Below, one piece after another: positions 17,796 to 26,219 of a stretch of DNA of 64,000 nucleotides. Made by a program: the position numbers and the translations under genes. A model generated the notes under the pieces. The model was given only the letters and a program-made list of their open reading frames with translations. It was not told the DNA's origin and made no database searches. Each line of letters opens with the position of its first letter. Position 1 is the stretch's first letter. Location: contig JASSUL010000005.1 in the NCBI GenBank assembly GCA_031963005.1, positions 1 through 64,000 on the forward strand. Direction: 5' to 3'. This stretch comes from JASSUD01 sp031963005. GTDB taxonomy: Bacteria; Pseudomonadota; Gammaproteobacteria; Burkholderiales; Burkholderiaceae.

Positions 17796-18071
17796 TTATC
17801 TGCGATTTAGTAGCAAGCCGATAACTGCGCCTAATGCCACGAAACCGGCTATCGATTTCCATGGGTGTTCATGCACATACTCATCTGCTGCACAGGCTGC
17901 TTTTTTGGTTTTTTCAATTAATGCAGCTTGGCTCTGCAATAAGCCGCCTTTGGCTTGCTTCAATAAATGCAATGCTTTGGTGCGCAGCTCTAATGCACGC
18001 TCACCAGTTGCATCTGCGGTTTGTTGCAAAATGGATTCAACATCGCCGAGTATCGTTTTTAAATCAGACAT
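17796..18071 (-). CDS. DUF883 family membrane-anchored protein (ElaB/YqjD-like)
   Basis: A 91-residue protein with a long amphipathic helix (about 1-65) and one C-terminal membrane segment ending in arginines (PWKSIAGFVALGAVIGLLLNRR includes the VHEHPW motif typical of the family). E. coli relatives tether ribosomes or stress factors to the inner membrane in stationary phase. Transcribed alone. Confidence 0.85.
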   Translation of the reverse strand: MSDLKTILGDVESILQQTADATGERALELRTKALHLLKQAKGGLLQSQAALIEKTKKAACAADEYVHEHPWKSIAGFVALGAVIGLLLNRR

Positions 18072-18301
18072 GGATTTTTCTCCTTATTGAATTTCTCGTA
18101 GCTTGTAGAAAACCAGAAACTAAGCAATGCCCTATATTGCACAAAAGAATGTTTATTTTGGATAACGAATACACCAAAATGGGCCTGTATCTTTTAGTTT
18201 TTCAAAATCTCAGGCACCAAATAGCTGCAAAGAAACGCCTTTTGGGTAATAAGGGCACGCTTTTATAAAAGATGGCACAAATAAAAGAACATGTAGCCCA
18301 T

Positions 18302-18340
18302 CTAGAAATCAGCGTACAGCATATTGAAACTGATTTCTAG
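18302..18340. repeat. 11-bp inverted repeat hairpin
   Basis: CTAGAAATCAG (18302-18312) is complementary to CTGATTTCTAG (18330-18340). It abuts the larger hairpin element at 18337-18445, giving two hairpins in tandem between the DUF883 gene and the maeB 3' end. Confidence 0.75.
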
Positions 18341-18445
18341 GGAGCCGCTGAATAAATCGGGAGCAAGGAATGCCTTTGATGCCAGTACAACTAAGTACGG
18401 CAAGAAGGCATGACGCCGCTCCCGGTTTATTCAGCGGCTCCCTAG
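18337..18445. repeat. Hairpin element copy A (conserved loop, private arms)
   Basis: 28-bp arms (18337-18364 and 18418-18445, one mismatch) enclose a 53-nt loop that begins AAGGAATGCCTTTGATGC and ends GGCATGACGCC. The loop is nearly identical to copy B at 20895-20989, apart from a 10-nt insertion, while the arms are unrelated to those of copy B. The element ends 8 bp from the maeB stop and may terminate maeB. Confidence 0.85.
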
Positions 18446-18452
18446 GGGCCTT

Positions 18453-20720
18453 TTATTCAGCACGCTGTCCTGCACAAGCTACTGCGGTCATATTAATAAT
18501 GCGACGCACAGTCGCTCCAGGATTCAGAATATGGACAGACTTCGCCGCGCCGAGTAAGAAGGGGCCTACAGCTACCCCTTCACTACTACTCGCACGCAGC
18601 AAGTTGTAAGCAATATTCGCTGCTTCTACATTTGGCATAATCAATAAATTGGCTTCTCCCGCAAACTTAGAACCAGGGAAAGCCGCTTTGCGAATAGCCT
18701 CAGAGAGTGCAGCATCACCTTGCATTTCACCTTCCACTTCTAACTCAGGAGCACGCTGTGCAATCAAGGCGCGAGCTTGCGCCATCTTCCGTGCAGAAGC
18801 GCTAGGCACGCTTCCGAAATTGGAATGAGAAAGCAATGCAATCTTCGGGGTAACGTGAAAACGCTCTACTTCTCGCGCCGCAAGAATAGCCATGGAGGCG
18901 ACTTGCTCCGCAGTAGGACATTCGTGCACGTAGGTGTCGCAGATAAAGAGATTGCGATTAGGCAACATCAAGAGATTCATCGCTGCAAAATCTTCAGCGC
19001 CAGGAGCGTATCCGATCACCTGTTGGATATATTTCAAGTGATCATGATACCCCCCCACCATTCCGCAAATAAGCCCTTGTGCATCGCCAATATGCAGCAG
19101 CATAGCGCCGATCAATGTATTGGAATGCCGTAAAGCGGCCCGCGCTACTTCGGGTGTCACGCCTTGACGCACACCTAATTCATGGTACAGCGTCCAGCAA
19201 CGGGTATAGCGTGCATCCTCTTCGGGATTCACAATTTCAAAACCGGTTTGCGCAAGCGAACTGCCCATTTTTTCAAGGCGCGCTTCTATGACTGCGGGGC
19301 GACCAATAAGGATTGGACGGGCGATTTTTTCATGCGCGACGCTTTGCGCAGCGCGTAATACGCGTTCATCTTCGCCTTCGGCAAATACAATGCGCGCAGG
19401 CTTGGCTTTTGCTGCGGCAAAAACAGGCCGCATTACCATCATACTGCGATTCGCCCTATTTTCGAGCTCCTCTTTATAGGCTTTCATATCCTGAATAGGA
19501 CGTGAAGCCACTCCCGAATCCATAGCGGCTTGCGCAACAGCAGGAGCAATCTTAATCATTAAGCGTGGATCAAAGGGCTTGGGGATTAAATATTGCGGAC
19601 CAAATTCCAGGGTATGTCCTACATAAGCTTGCGCCACTTCATCGCTGTGATCACGCTCTTGCGCAAGCTCTGCAATTGCCTTGACACAGGCTAGCTTCAT
19701 TTCCTCCGTCACCCGGGTAGCGCCTACATCGAGCGCTCCTCGGAAGAGAAAGGGGAAACACAGCACATTATTCACTTGATTGGGGTAATCCGAACGCCCA
19801 GTAGCAATGATGACATCCGAGCGCGCCGCCAAAGCGACTTCAGGCAGCACCTCGGGTTCTGGATTTGCCAAGGCCAGAATCAAAGGTTTTGTCGCCATCG
19901 TTTGGATCATTTCAGGCTTTAGAACCCCCGCTGTCGAGCATCCCAAAAAGACATCACACCCCTGCATGGCATCGGCCAACGTGCGCGCTTCGGTCGCAAC
20001 CGCATATTGCGCTTTACTGGGGTCTAATCCCTCACGCTGTGTATGAATAACGCCTTTAGAGTCTATAACAAGGATATTGGCTTTATTTACCCCTAAATCA
20101 ACGAGTAAATCTAGACAAGCGATTGCCGCAGCTCCTGCTCCTGAGCATACGAGTTTTATCTCTCCAATATGCTTTTCTACAATTTTCAGGCCATTGAGAA
20201 CGGCGGCAGAGGCAATGATGGCCGTGCCATGCTGATCATCGTGAAAGACGGGAATATGCATGCGCTCACGCAGCTTTTTCTCGATATAAAAGCACTCGGG
20301 CGCTTTAATATCTTCGAGATTGATCCCCCCCACCGTAGGCTCCAGCATGGCAATGGCATCGATAAGTTTATCGGGGTCGTTTTCATCCAGTTCAATATCA
20401 AAAACATCGATATCTGCAAAGCGCTTGAACAAACATCCCTTCCCTTCCATGACGGGCTTAGCGGCGCGCGGACCAATATTGCCCAAACCCAGCACTGCGG
20501 TACCATTGGTCACTACCGCGACTAAATTACCGCGTGAGGTGTAGTCCTGCACACTCTGGGGATCTGCTGCAATCGCTTCACACGCCACCGCCACGCCAGG
20601 AGAATACGCAAGCGCAAGATCTAGACTATTAGAAAGGGGCTTCGTCGGCGTGACCGAGATTTTCCCTGGACGAGGCAGTTTATGGTAAGCCAGTGCGCTT
20701 TGTTTAAATTGGTTATCCAT
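18453..20720 (-). CDS. maeB: NADP-dependent malic enzyme with phosphotransacetylase-like domain
   Basis: Converts malate to pyruvate and CO2 with NADPH. The 755 residues are two domains: malic enzyme (about 1-430; LAYSPGVAVACEAI, LPVFHDDQHGTAI-type motif as IPVFHDDQHGTAIIASA, ATGRSDYPNQVNN) and a C-terminal phosphate acetyltransferase-like regulatory domain (about 435-755; IVFAEGEDERVLRAA, GLICGMVGGYHDHLKYI). This is the large MaeB architecture. It is divergent from pyrE, as in Burkholderia. Confidence 0.97.
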   Translation of the reverse strand: MDNQFKQSALAYHKLPRPGKISVTPTKPLSNSLDLALAYSPGVAVACEAIAADPQSVQDYTSRGNLVAVVTNGTAVLGLGNIGPRAAKPVMEGKGCLFKRFADIDVFDIELDENDPDKLIDAIAMLEPTVGGINLEDIKAPECFYIEKKLRERMHIPVFHDDQHGTAIIASAAVLNGLKIVEKHIGEIKLVCSGAGAAAIACLDLLVDLGVNKANILVIDSKGVIHTQREGLDPSKAQYAVATEARTLADAMQGCDVFLGCSTAGVLKPEMIQTMATKPLILALANPEPEVLPEVALAARSDVIIATGRSDYPNQVNNVLCFPFLFRGALDVGATRVTEEMKLACVKAIAELAQERDHSDEVAQAYVGHTLEFGPQYLIPKPFDPRLMIKIAPAVAQAAMDSGVASRPIQDMKAYKEELENRANRSMMVMRPVFAAAKAKPARIVFAEGEDERVLRAAQSVAHEKIARPILIGRPAVIEARLEKMGSSLAQTGFEIVNPEEDARYTRCWTLYHELGVRQGVTPEVARAALRHSNTLIGAMLLHIGDAQGLICGMVGGYHDHLKYIQQVIGYAPGAEDFAAMNLLMLPNRNLFICDTYVHECPTAEQVASMAILAAREVERFHVTPKIALLSHSNFGSVPSASARKMAQARALIAQRAPELEVEGEMQGDAALSEAIRKAAFPGSKFAGEANLLIMPNVEAANIAYNLLRASSSEGVAVGPFLLGAAKSVHILNPGATVRRIINMTAVACAGQRAE

Positions 20721-20894
20721 GAAGAATTTGGTAAAAGTGGTGTACTGAAAATGGGGTTAGCACGGTAACAAAATGCGCTATTGAAAGATACAAGCACTCG
20801 CAAAGCAGCGTTATACATCCGTAACAAGGGACCGCTATAATCGGCCCATCATACTAGATGCAAAAAACACGCGTTCTTGCTACTTGAATACAAC

Positions 20895-20989
20895 AGAGAA
20901 GGTCTGCATAGCCCGGGGGCAAGGAATGCCTTTGATGCTAGTACGGCAAGGAGGCATGACGCAGCCCCCGGGCTATGCAGACCTTCTCT
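20895..20989. repeat. Hairpin element copy B (conserved loop, private arms)
   Basis: Perfect 26-bp arms (20895-20920 and 20964-20989) enclose a 43-nt loop starting AAGGAATGCCTTTGATGC and ending GAGGCATGACGCA. It occupies the maeB-pyrE divergent gap (20721-21079), so it sits between two promoters. No gene is seen in this gap. Confidence 0.88.
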
Positions 20990-21079
20990 AGTAGAAAAAC
21001 CGCGAGTGTACACGCCCTACTCACTTTTTCCTCTATACCATAGTGCATTGCACACCTCACTGTAATAGGATTTTTCTCT

Positions 21080-21781
21080 ATGACTGACGCGGATACTCAC
21101 TCCATTTCTGAAGCTACGGCCCGCATTTTATTAGATACCAAAGCCGTCCATTTTAATGCTGCAACGCCTTTCCGCTTAACATCAGGATGGGCTAGCCCGG
21201 TATATATCGACTGCCGAAAACTGATTTCTTTTGTATCAGAACGCCAGGCATTGATGCGTATGGCGCAATCCTTAATCCAGCAAAACATACAAGATGCCTC
21301 GGGCAAATTGGCTATTGACGCCGTAGCCGGTGGAGAAACCGCAGGGATTCCTTTTGCCGCATGGCTAGCAGATCGCTTCATGCTTCCTATGCAATATGTC
21401 CGAAAAAAGCCCAAAGGGTTTGGCCGTAATGCACAGATTGAAGGGCAACTTGAGGTTGGATCTCGGGTTTTACTCGTGGAAGATTTAACTACTGATAGCC
21501 GCAGCAAACTCAATTTCTGCGCAGCGCTTTGCAATGCCGGCGCCGTAGTGGAGCATGTTTTTGTGCTGTTTCACTACGATATTTTCAAAGAAAGCCGCAC
21601 ACTGCTAGCCGAGCAAAATATCGCGCTCCATGCGCTTGCCACATGGTGGGATGTATTGAAATTAGCCCAAGAAGCGCAATACTTTGATACGCAAACCCTT
21701 TCTGAAGTTGAGCGTTTTTTACATGAACCCGCAAAATGGTCTATAGAACACGGTGGAGTAGGCAGCCTCAACCATGAATAA
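21080..21781 (+). CDS. pyrE: Orotate phosphoribosyltransferase
   Basis: De novo pyrimidine enzyme joining orotate and PRPP to OMP. The 233-residue product belongs to the longer bacterial subgroup: LTSGWASPVYIDCRKLISF binds substrate, YVRKKPKGFGRNAQIEG holds the catalytic Lys loop, and RVLLVEDLTTDSRSKLNF is the PRPP-binding site. The motifs are complete. It reads toward rfaE2. Confidence 0.94.
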   Translation: MTDADTHSISEATARILLDTKAVHFNAATPFRLTSGWASPVYIDCRKLISFVSERQALMRMAQSLIQQNIQDASGKLAIDAVAGGETAGIPFAAWLADRFMLPMQYVRKKPKGFGRNAQIEGQLEVGSRVLLVEDLTTDSRSKLNFCAALCNAGAVVEHVFVLFHYDIFKESRTLLAEQNIALHALATWWDVLKLAQEAQYFDTQTLSEVERFLHEPAKWSIEHGGVGSLNHE

Positions 21782-21874
21782 AGCCATTTTGAATGGCTAA
21801 CGCACTCTAGGTTAGGGCTGAGCACGACTATACAGCCCTAACCTGCCCTTCCCCCTTTCTTTTCACGGCAGATT

Positions 21875-22378
21875 ATGTCTATTGCCTTTGAGAAAAAAAT
21901 TCTCTCTCTATCCCAGCTCTTAGAGCAACGCTCGCACTTTACTGCGCCGATTATTTTCACTAATGGCGTCTTTGATATTTTGCATCGCGGCCATGTCAGT
22001 TATTTGGCGCGTGCCCGTGCATTAGGAGGATGTTTGATCGTCGGAGTGAATAGCGATACTTCCGTACGTCAACTGAGTAAGGGTCCTGAACGCCCCATCA
22101 ATACTCAAGAAGATCGCTTGGCACTGGTCGCCGCACTGGAAAGCGTAGATGCTGTCGTGTGTTTTGATGAACTCACCCCGCTGCCATTAATTAAGCAATT
22201 ACGTCCAGATATGATTGTGAAAGGGGGGGACTATGATATGCAAAGCCTTCCAGAAACGGCGCTAGTCCATAGTTGGGGAGGCGAAGCGCGAAGTATTCCA
22301 TTTGAATATGCGCGCTCCACCACGAAGCTCATACAAAAAATTAAAACAGTCACGCCTGCTGTAGTAGATAAACGATAG
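21875..22378 (+). CDS. rfaE2: D-glycero-beta-D-manno-heptose 1-phosphate adenylyltransferase
   Basis: Forms ADP-heptose for the LPS inner core. The 167-residue protein is the stand-alone nucleotidyltransferase half of HldE: TNGVFDILHRGHVSYLARAR carries the HxGH site, followed by LIVGVNSDTSVR and the LIKQLRPDMIVKGGDY loop. The kinase half (rfaE1) is not in the window. It is the last housekeeping gene before the AT-rich T3SS block. Confidence 0.92.
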   Translation: MSIAFEKKILSLSQLLEQRSHFTAPIIFTNGVFDILHRGHVSYLARARALGGCLIVGVNSDTSVRQLSKGPERPINTQEDRLALVAALESVDAVVCFDELTPLPLIKQLRPDMIVKGGDYDMQSLPETALVHSWGGEARSIPFEYARSTTKLIQKIKTVTPAVVDKR

Positions 22379-22563
22379 AAAATGGATAGTAAGGTTAATA
22401 TTTTTATTAGCAAATAATACTAAATATAGCAATAAAACACATTTCGTTTCGCCATACATTCTTACGCCAAAAAAGTCGATGTACTCCGTAATATAGCATT
22501 TAATAAAGTCAAAAGAAAAAAGAGGTATTTAAAGACTTTAAATATAAAAGACGGATAATCATC

Positions 22564-23364
22564 ATGAATGGCTCAGAATGGAATAACAGAACACCAAAAA
22601 ACCTTTCTTTGGAACAATCTATTGCTTGGCCGCCTCACGATATGGCCGTTAGTCATACTATGCCGTCTGCTCAACCTTCTTCACCGATGAGTCAACAATT
22701 ACCAAAGATAAACATAGCACAATCGGCTTCTCAATCTACCTCATTGGCCAATTCTCGTCTTCCAAAACATAGCATCACTCCATTCCCGCTCTCCGAGCCT
22801 TTTATGCCACAGCATTCACTGCTTACTGAGACTCCGCAGCCATTAGTAGCAAGTCAAGAACAGTTAAATGACCAACATATGGCGCTCTGTGCAATGAAAG
22901 CGAAAGCATTAGGACTGTGCGAAATTATTCTCCCTGACGATATACGAAAATTCAGTTTGCAGACTTATGATAAAAATAAAGTTGCAGAAAATTTATTAAA
23001 TGATTTCTTAAAAATTAAACAAAAAAACAATATATTTGATCTATCAGATAAGGAAGAAGTAGAATTTCAAAATTTAATTAACCAACAAATAGAAATTGCA
23101 TTCTCAGTTATTGCAGAATTAATTGCAAAGAAAGAAAATAACAAAACAGCGAATTTCTTACAATTAGAAAATCTCTATCCACCTGCAGTAGATTCATTTT
23201 ATCCTTCAACGCAACTTACATCACAAAATCAATCGCATTTTAATAATCGCCCTATGCTTTTATTAGAAACAGCTTTTGAGCCCCCTAATTCAAATTTAGA
23301 CTCTGATCCAGAAACTATTTCAAAATCACCTACATTGAATCCCGCAAAAAAAGAGGAAATATAA
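22564..23364 (+). CDS. Candidate T3SS-associated secreted protein (frame continues after a -1 shift)
   Basis: I do not recognise this 266-residue protein. Residues 1-105 are rich in Ser, Pro, Gln and Asn (SAQPSSPMSQQLPK, SQSTSLANSRLPK), as in many T3SS substrates; 105-200 look helical and charged. It lies directly before sctQ on the same strand and is much richer in AT than the genes to its left. The frame closes at TAA 23362, but sensible coding continues in the -1 frame from an A7 run (23346-23352) and again after an A8 run, ending at 23707. Together the parts would give about 380 residues. It may be an effector, a chaperone-dependent translocator, or a decaying gene. Confidence 0.5.
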   Translation: MNGSEWNNRTPKNLSLEQSIAWPPHDMAVSHTMPSAQPSSPMSQQLPKINIAQSASQSTSLANSRLPKHSITPFPLSEPFMPQHSLLTETPQPLVASQEQLNDQHMALCAMKAKALGLCEIILPDDIRKFSLQTYDKNKVAENLLNDFLKIKQKNNIFDLSDKEEVEFQNLINQQIEIAFSVIAELIAKKENNKTANFLQLENLYPPAVDSFYPSTQLTSQNQSHFNNRPMLLLETAFEPPNSNLDSDPETISKSPTLNPAKKEEI

Positions 23365-23707
23365 AATACATATTAAGAACAGATCTTACAGCCCAGAATA
23401 TAAAAGAAGCGCATACCATATGGAAAAAACTTTTAAAACATGAAAAGAGAAACAATATTTCATCAATAGAAAAAACCATTCCTACAGAAAAAATAAATCT
23501 CACATTATCAGAATTTAAAAAATCCAATATAGAAATCCTCATAAAAAATAATTATTCAAATGAAGAAAACAAAAAAAACCCAAAAAACTAATTAAACGTA
23601 GAATAAGGCACAGCATAAATAATGCATTAATTGATTACAAAATTCTAATCTATGACGCTCTAATTCATGAAAAAGCACTGAGTACAAAAAAAAGAATGGG
23701 GCGCTAA
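23352..23707 (+). pseudogene. Continuation of the 22564 gene in two -1 frames
   Basis: From 23352 the -1 frame reads KYILRTDLTAQNIKEAHTIW and stays open for about 76 codons to TAA after NEENKKNPKN. A second -1 shift at an A8 run (23571-23578) opens KKLIKRRIRHSINNALIDY to the TAA at 23705. Amino-acid use and AT bias are continuous with the upstream part. Either two single-A losses killed the gene or slippage rescues it. Confidence 0.5.
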
Positions 23708-23907
23708 AAAATTTATCACCAAGAGGAAGTTCAAAAAATTATAAAGATAAACTAAACTCAACAATAATATAAAAATATAATGATTGAATTCCAGAAGTCA
23801 ACCCCACCAATTTTAAGAAAAATTCTATTTTTTACATAATATTCTGCAATATAGACCAGCGCATCTTCAATCACTTTCTCATAGGCTAAAATCTCTACCT
23901 ATATTGC

Positions 23908-25206
23908 GTGGCTTTCCGATTTTCACATCGAGTCCTTTTGTATAACTTAGCGCACTTGTTTATACAACACCACTATAAGCGCTGGTTTATAAAAGGCACT
24001 CTCTTGCAGCAAGATTTGGTAGATCGCTCGTCACCGCAGTTCTGTGAACTTCACCTAAGCCCGTTTTTGCCTAGGGTGAGGCCGGATATTGCGCGCATAA
24101 CGCGCTTGGCATCGGACATACGCTTGGCCCATCTTCTTAGCACACATACTGGAGTGCGCGTGGTCGATGTCGTCACACAGCAATCTCAGGATGCCCTTGC
24201 GCAGCCCATAGTAGAACCGCGGGAAGGTCAAACGGTTTCTTTGCGCATTACCCATGCGCAAGGTCAAGCACAAGTCCACTTTGAAACGCAGTATTGGCCT
24301 GCCCTGTACTTACTTGCTCAGCGATCTGCCCCATCAGATGATGCATTGCATCAAGCTTTATTGGATCTTTTACTAGAACCTGTAGCGCAAAAATTAGATG
24401 CGCTGGGGCTACACGGTCTGCAATTTGATCATTTGACGCCATGCGAAGCCAGCTCAGCCCCTATAACACCCGACTCTGATCGTAGTAGCCGTGTTGTATT
24501 GCACTGTCAATGGACAGATCAATTGGCTACGCAGCCCGCTCAACCCGCTCTGCCCTTTGCCATCACGCTGCACACTATCGATGCAGGCTTACTGGATTAT
24601 TGTGAGCAGCGGCTCTCTGAGCAAGCGCTTGCGCTTCCTCCATTCGTGCGTGCGATTCATCTTGCTGGTCGAGCGGTTATAGGTGCGCAGTATCTTAAGC
24701 TCAGTACATTATGCCGTTTACGATCTGGAGATGTTTTGGTTGGCGGTGTGTCGCCTGAATATCGCCCTCTATTAGATGCATCCCCTTCGTTGCCGCATCT
24801 GGAACTCACATGGGGCTTATCCGGTGCGCAAGTCTTGAGAGGCGTTGCTGCATTAGAGGGCCAAAACTTAGTCATAAAGGAAAAAATCGTTGTGCACAAA
24901 AATGATCAAGAAGACTTGTCCTCTGTTGAGCATAGTGAACAAGCCATGCAAGAGGATGAGGAATTATCCCATTTAGCGGCACTGGATGTGCCTGTGCGAT
25001 TTGAAATAGATACGGTCGCAGTACCATTGGCTCAGCTTTGCGCACTCAGTCCAGGCCATATCATGGAATTACCAATATCTCTTGCACATGCTCCTGTACG
25101 CCTTATCACGAACGGCAAAACTATAGGTTCTGGGGAGTTGATCGCTATCGGCGAGCACCTTGGAGTCCGCATTCAAAAAATGGCGAAGATCGATGATTCA
25201 GTTTAG
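23908..25206 (+). CDS. sctQ: T3SS cytoplasmic ring protein SctQ (HrcQ/YscQ)
   Basis: Component of the sorting platform (C-ring) that docks substrates below the export gate. The 432-residue product starts at GTG (MAFRFSHRVL). Its N-terminal part is variable; the C-terminal SpoA/SURF domain is clear from about 350 (FEIDTVAVPLAQLCALSPGH ... GSGELIAIGEHLGVRI). It is followed by sctR with a 14-bp overlap and sctS, the conserved order. Confidence 0.88.
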   Translation: MAFRFSHRVLLYNLAHLFIQHHYKRWFIKGTLLQQDLVDRSSPQFCELHLSPFLPRVRPDIARITRLASDIRLAHLLSTHTGVRVVDVVTQQSQDALAQPIVEPREGQTVSLRITHAQGQAQVHFETQYWPALYLLAQRSAPSDDALHQALLDLLLEPVAQKLDALGLHGLQFDHLTPCEASSAPITPDSDRSSRVVLHCQWTDQLATQPAQPALPFAITLHTIDAGLLDYCEQRLSEQALALPPFVRAIHLAGRAVIGAQYLKLSTLCRLRSGDVLVGGVSPEYRPLLDASPSLPHLELTWGLSGAQVLRGVAALEGQNLVIKEKIVVHKNDQEDLSSVEHSEQAMQEDEELSHLAALDVPVRFEIDTVAVPLAQLCALSPGHIMELPISLAHAPVRLITNGKTIGSGELIAIGEHLGVRIQKMAKIDDSV

Positions 25207-25843
25207 TGATATTAATGCAATTCTTTTAGTCCTCACTTTGATTGGGATGGTGCCTTTCATGGCGATGGTGGTCACCTCCTATACCAAAGTGGTAGTGGTA
25301 TTGGGCCTTTTACGCAATGCATTGGGTGTACAGCAGGTGCCCCCTAATATGGTGCTTAATGGCATTGCCATTATTGTGTCTTGCTATGTGATGGCTCCTA
25401 TAGCGCTGACTGCGATGAAAAAAATTGAAGCGCATGGACAACCCTCTCAGTCTACTGCCGCGGTCTTAGACGCCATGACGATCGCACGTGAACCTTTTCG
25501 GGATTTTTTAAAAAAGCATACCCGTAAACAAGAAAAAGCGTTCTTTCTACGTTCTGCGCAATCTGTTTGGCCTAAAGAAGCCGCAGATTCGCTTTCTGAA
25601 AATGATTTTATTGTACTCGCGCCAGCGTTTGCACTCAGCGAGCTTACCGATGCATTTAAAATTGGATTCCTGCTTTATATCACTTTTGCCATTATTGATA
25701 TTATTATTGCTAATCTTTTAATGGCTATGGGTTTAAATCAAGTGAACCCTGTGAATATTGCCATTCCTTTTAAATTATTATTGTTTGTGGTTATGGATGG
25801 TTGGTCTGCGCTTATTCATGGATTAGTGATGACTTATCGGTAA
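25193..25843 (+). CDS. sctR: T3SS export apparatus protein SctR (HrcR)
   Basis: Inner-membrane export-gate protein of 216 residues. The sequence has the FliP/SctR signature: FMAMVVTSYTKVVVVLGLLR, RNALGVQQVPPNMVLNGIAI, FIVLAPAFALSELTDAFKIG and a C-terminal helix pair NLLMAMGLNQVNPV. I start it at the ATG at 25193, inside the end of sctQ; the frame extends further up, but homologues begin here. Core T3SS identity is secure. Confidence 0.95.
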   Translation: MIQFSDINAILLVLTLIGMVPFMAMVVTSYTKVVVVLGLLRNALGVQQVPPNMVLNGIAIIVSCYVMAPIALTAMKKIEAHGQPSQSTAAVLDAMTIAREPFRDFLKKHTRKQEKAFFLRSAQSVWPKEAADSLSENDFIVLAPAFALSELTDAFKIGFLLYITFAIIDIIIANLLMAMGLNQVNPVNIAIPFKLLLFVVMDGWSALIHGLVMTYR

Positions 25844-25952
25844 AAAATTATTTTACAAAAAAATAAATATACCCTTTTTTGAATATTATAAATATATTTA
25901 ATAAAAATTTTAAAAAAGACATATAGAAAGGCAAATATATAAAGGCAAATAC

Positions 25953-26219
25953 ATGGAACTCGATAATATTATACAAATCACCGCGCAGGCCATTTTATTA
26001 TGCTTATATTTATCGCTGCCTTTCATTATTGTTTCAGCTGGTGTTGGATTAATGGTATCTTTTATACAAGCAGTAACCTCTTTGCAGGATGCAAGTATTG
26101 CTTATGGCATTAAACTATTTGCAGTGATTGTCACGCTTATTTTATTAGCACCTTGGGAAGCTTCTCAATTACTACGATTTGCCAATGATACTATGGGGAT
26201 AGCCTTTACACCATTATGA
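25953..26219 (+). CDS. sctS: T3SS export apparatus protein SctS (HrcS)
   Basis: An 88-residue protein with two membrane helices (about 14-38 and 52-75) and the FliQ/SctS core (LPFIIVSAGVGLMVSFIQAV, TSLQDASIAYGIKL). It follows sctR after an unusually long 109-bp AT-rich spacer in which AAAGGCAAATA occurs twice just before the start. Its stop overlaps the next gene by 4 bp. Confidence 0.93.
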   Translation: MELDNIIQITAQAILLCLYLSLPFIIVSAGVGLMVSFIQAVTSLQDASIAYGIKLFAVIVTLILLAPWEASQLLRFANDTMGIAFTPL

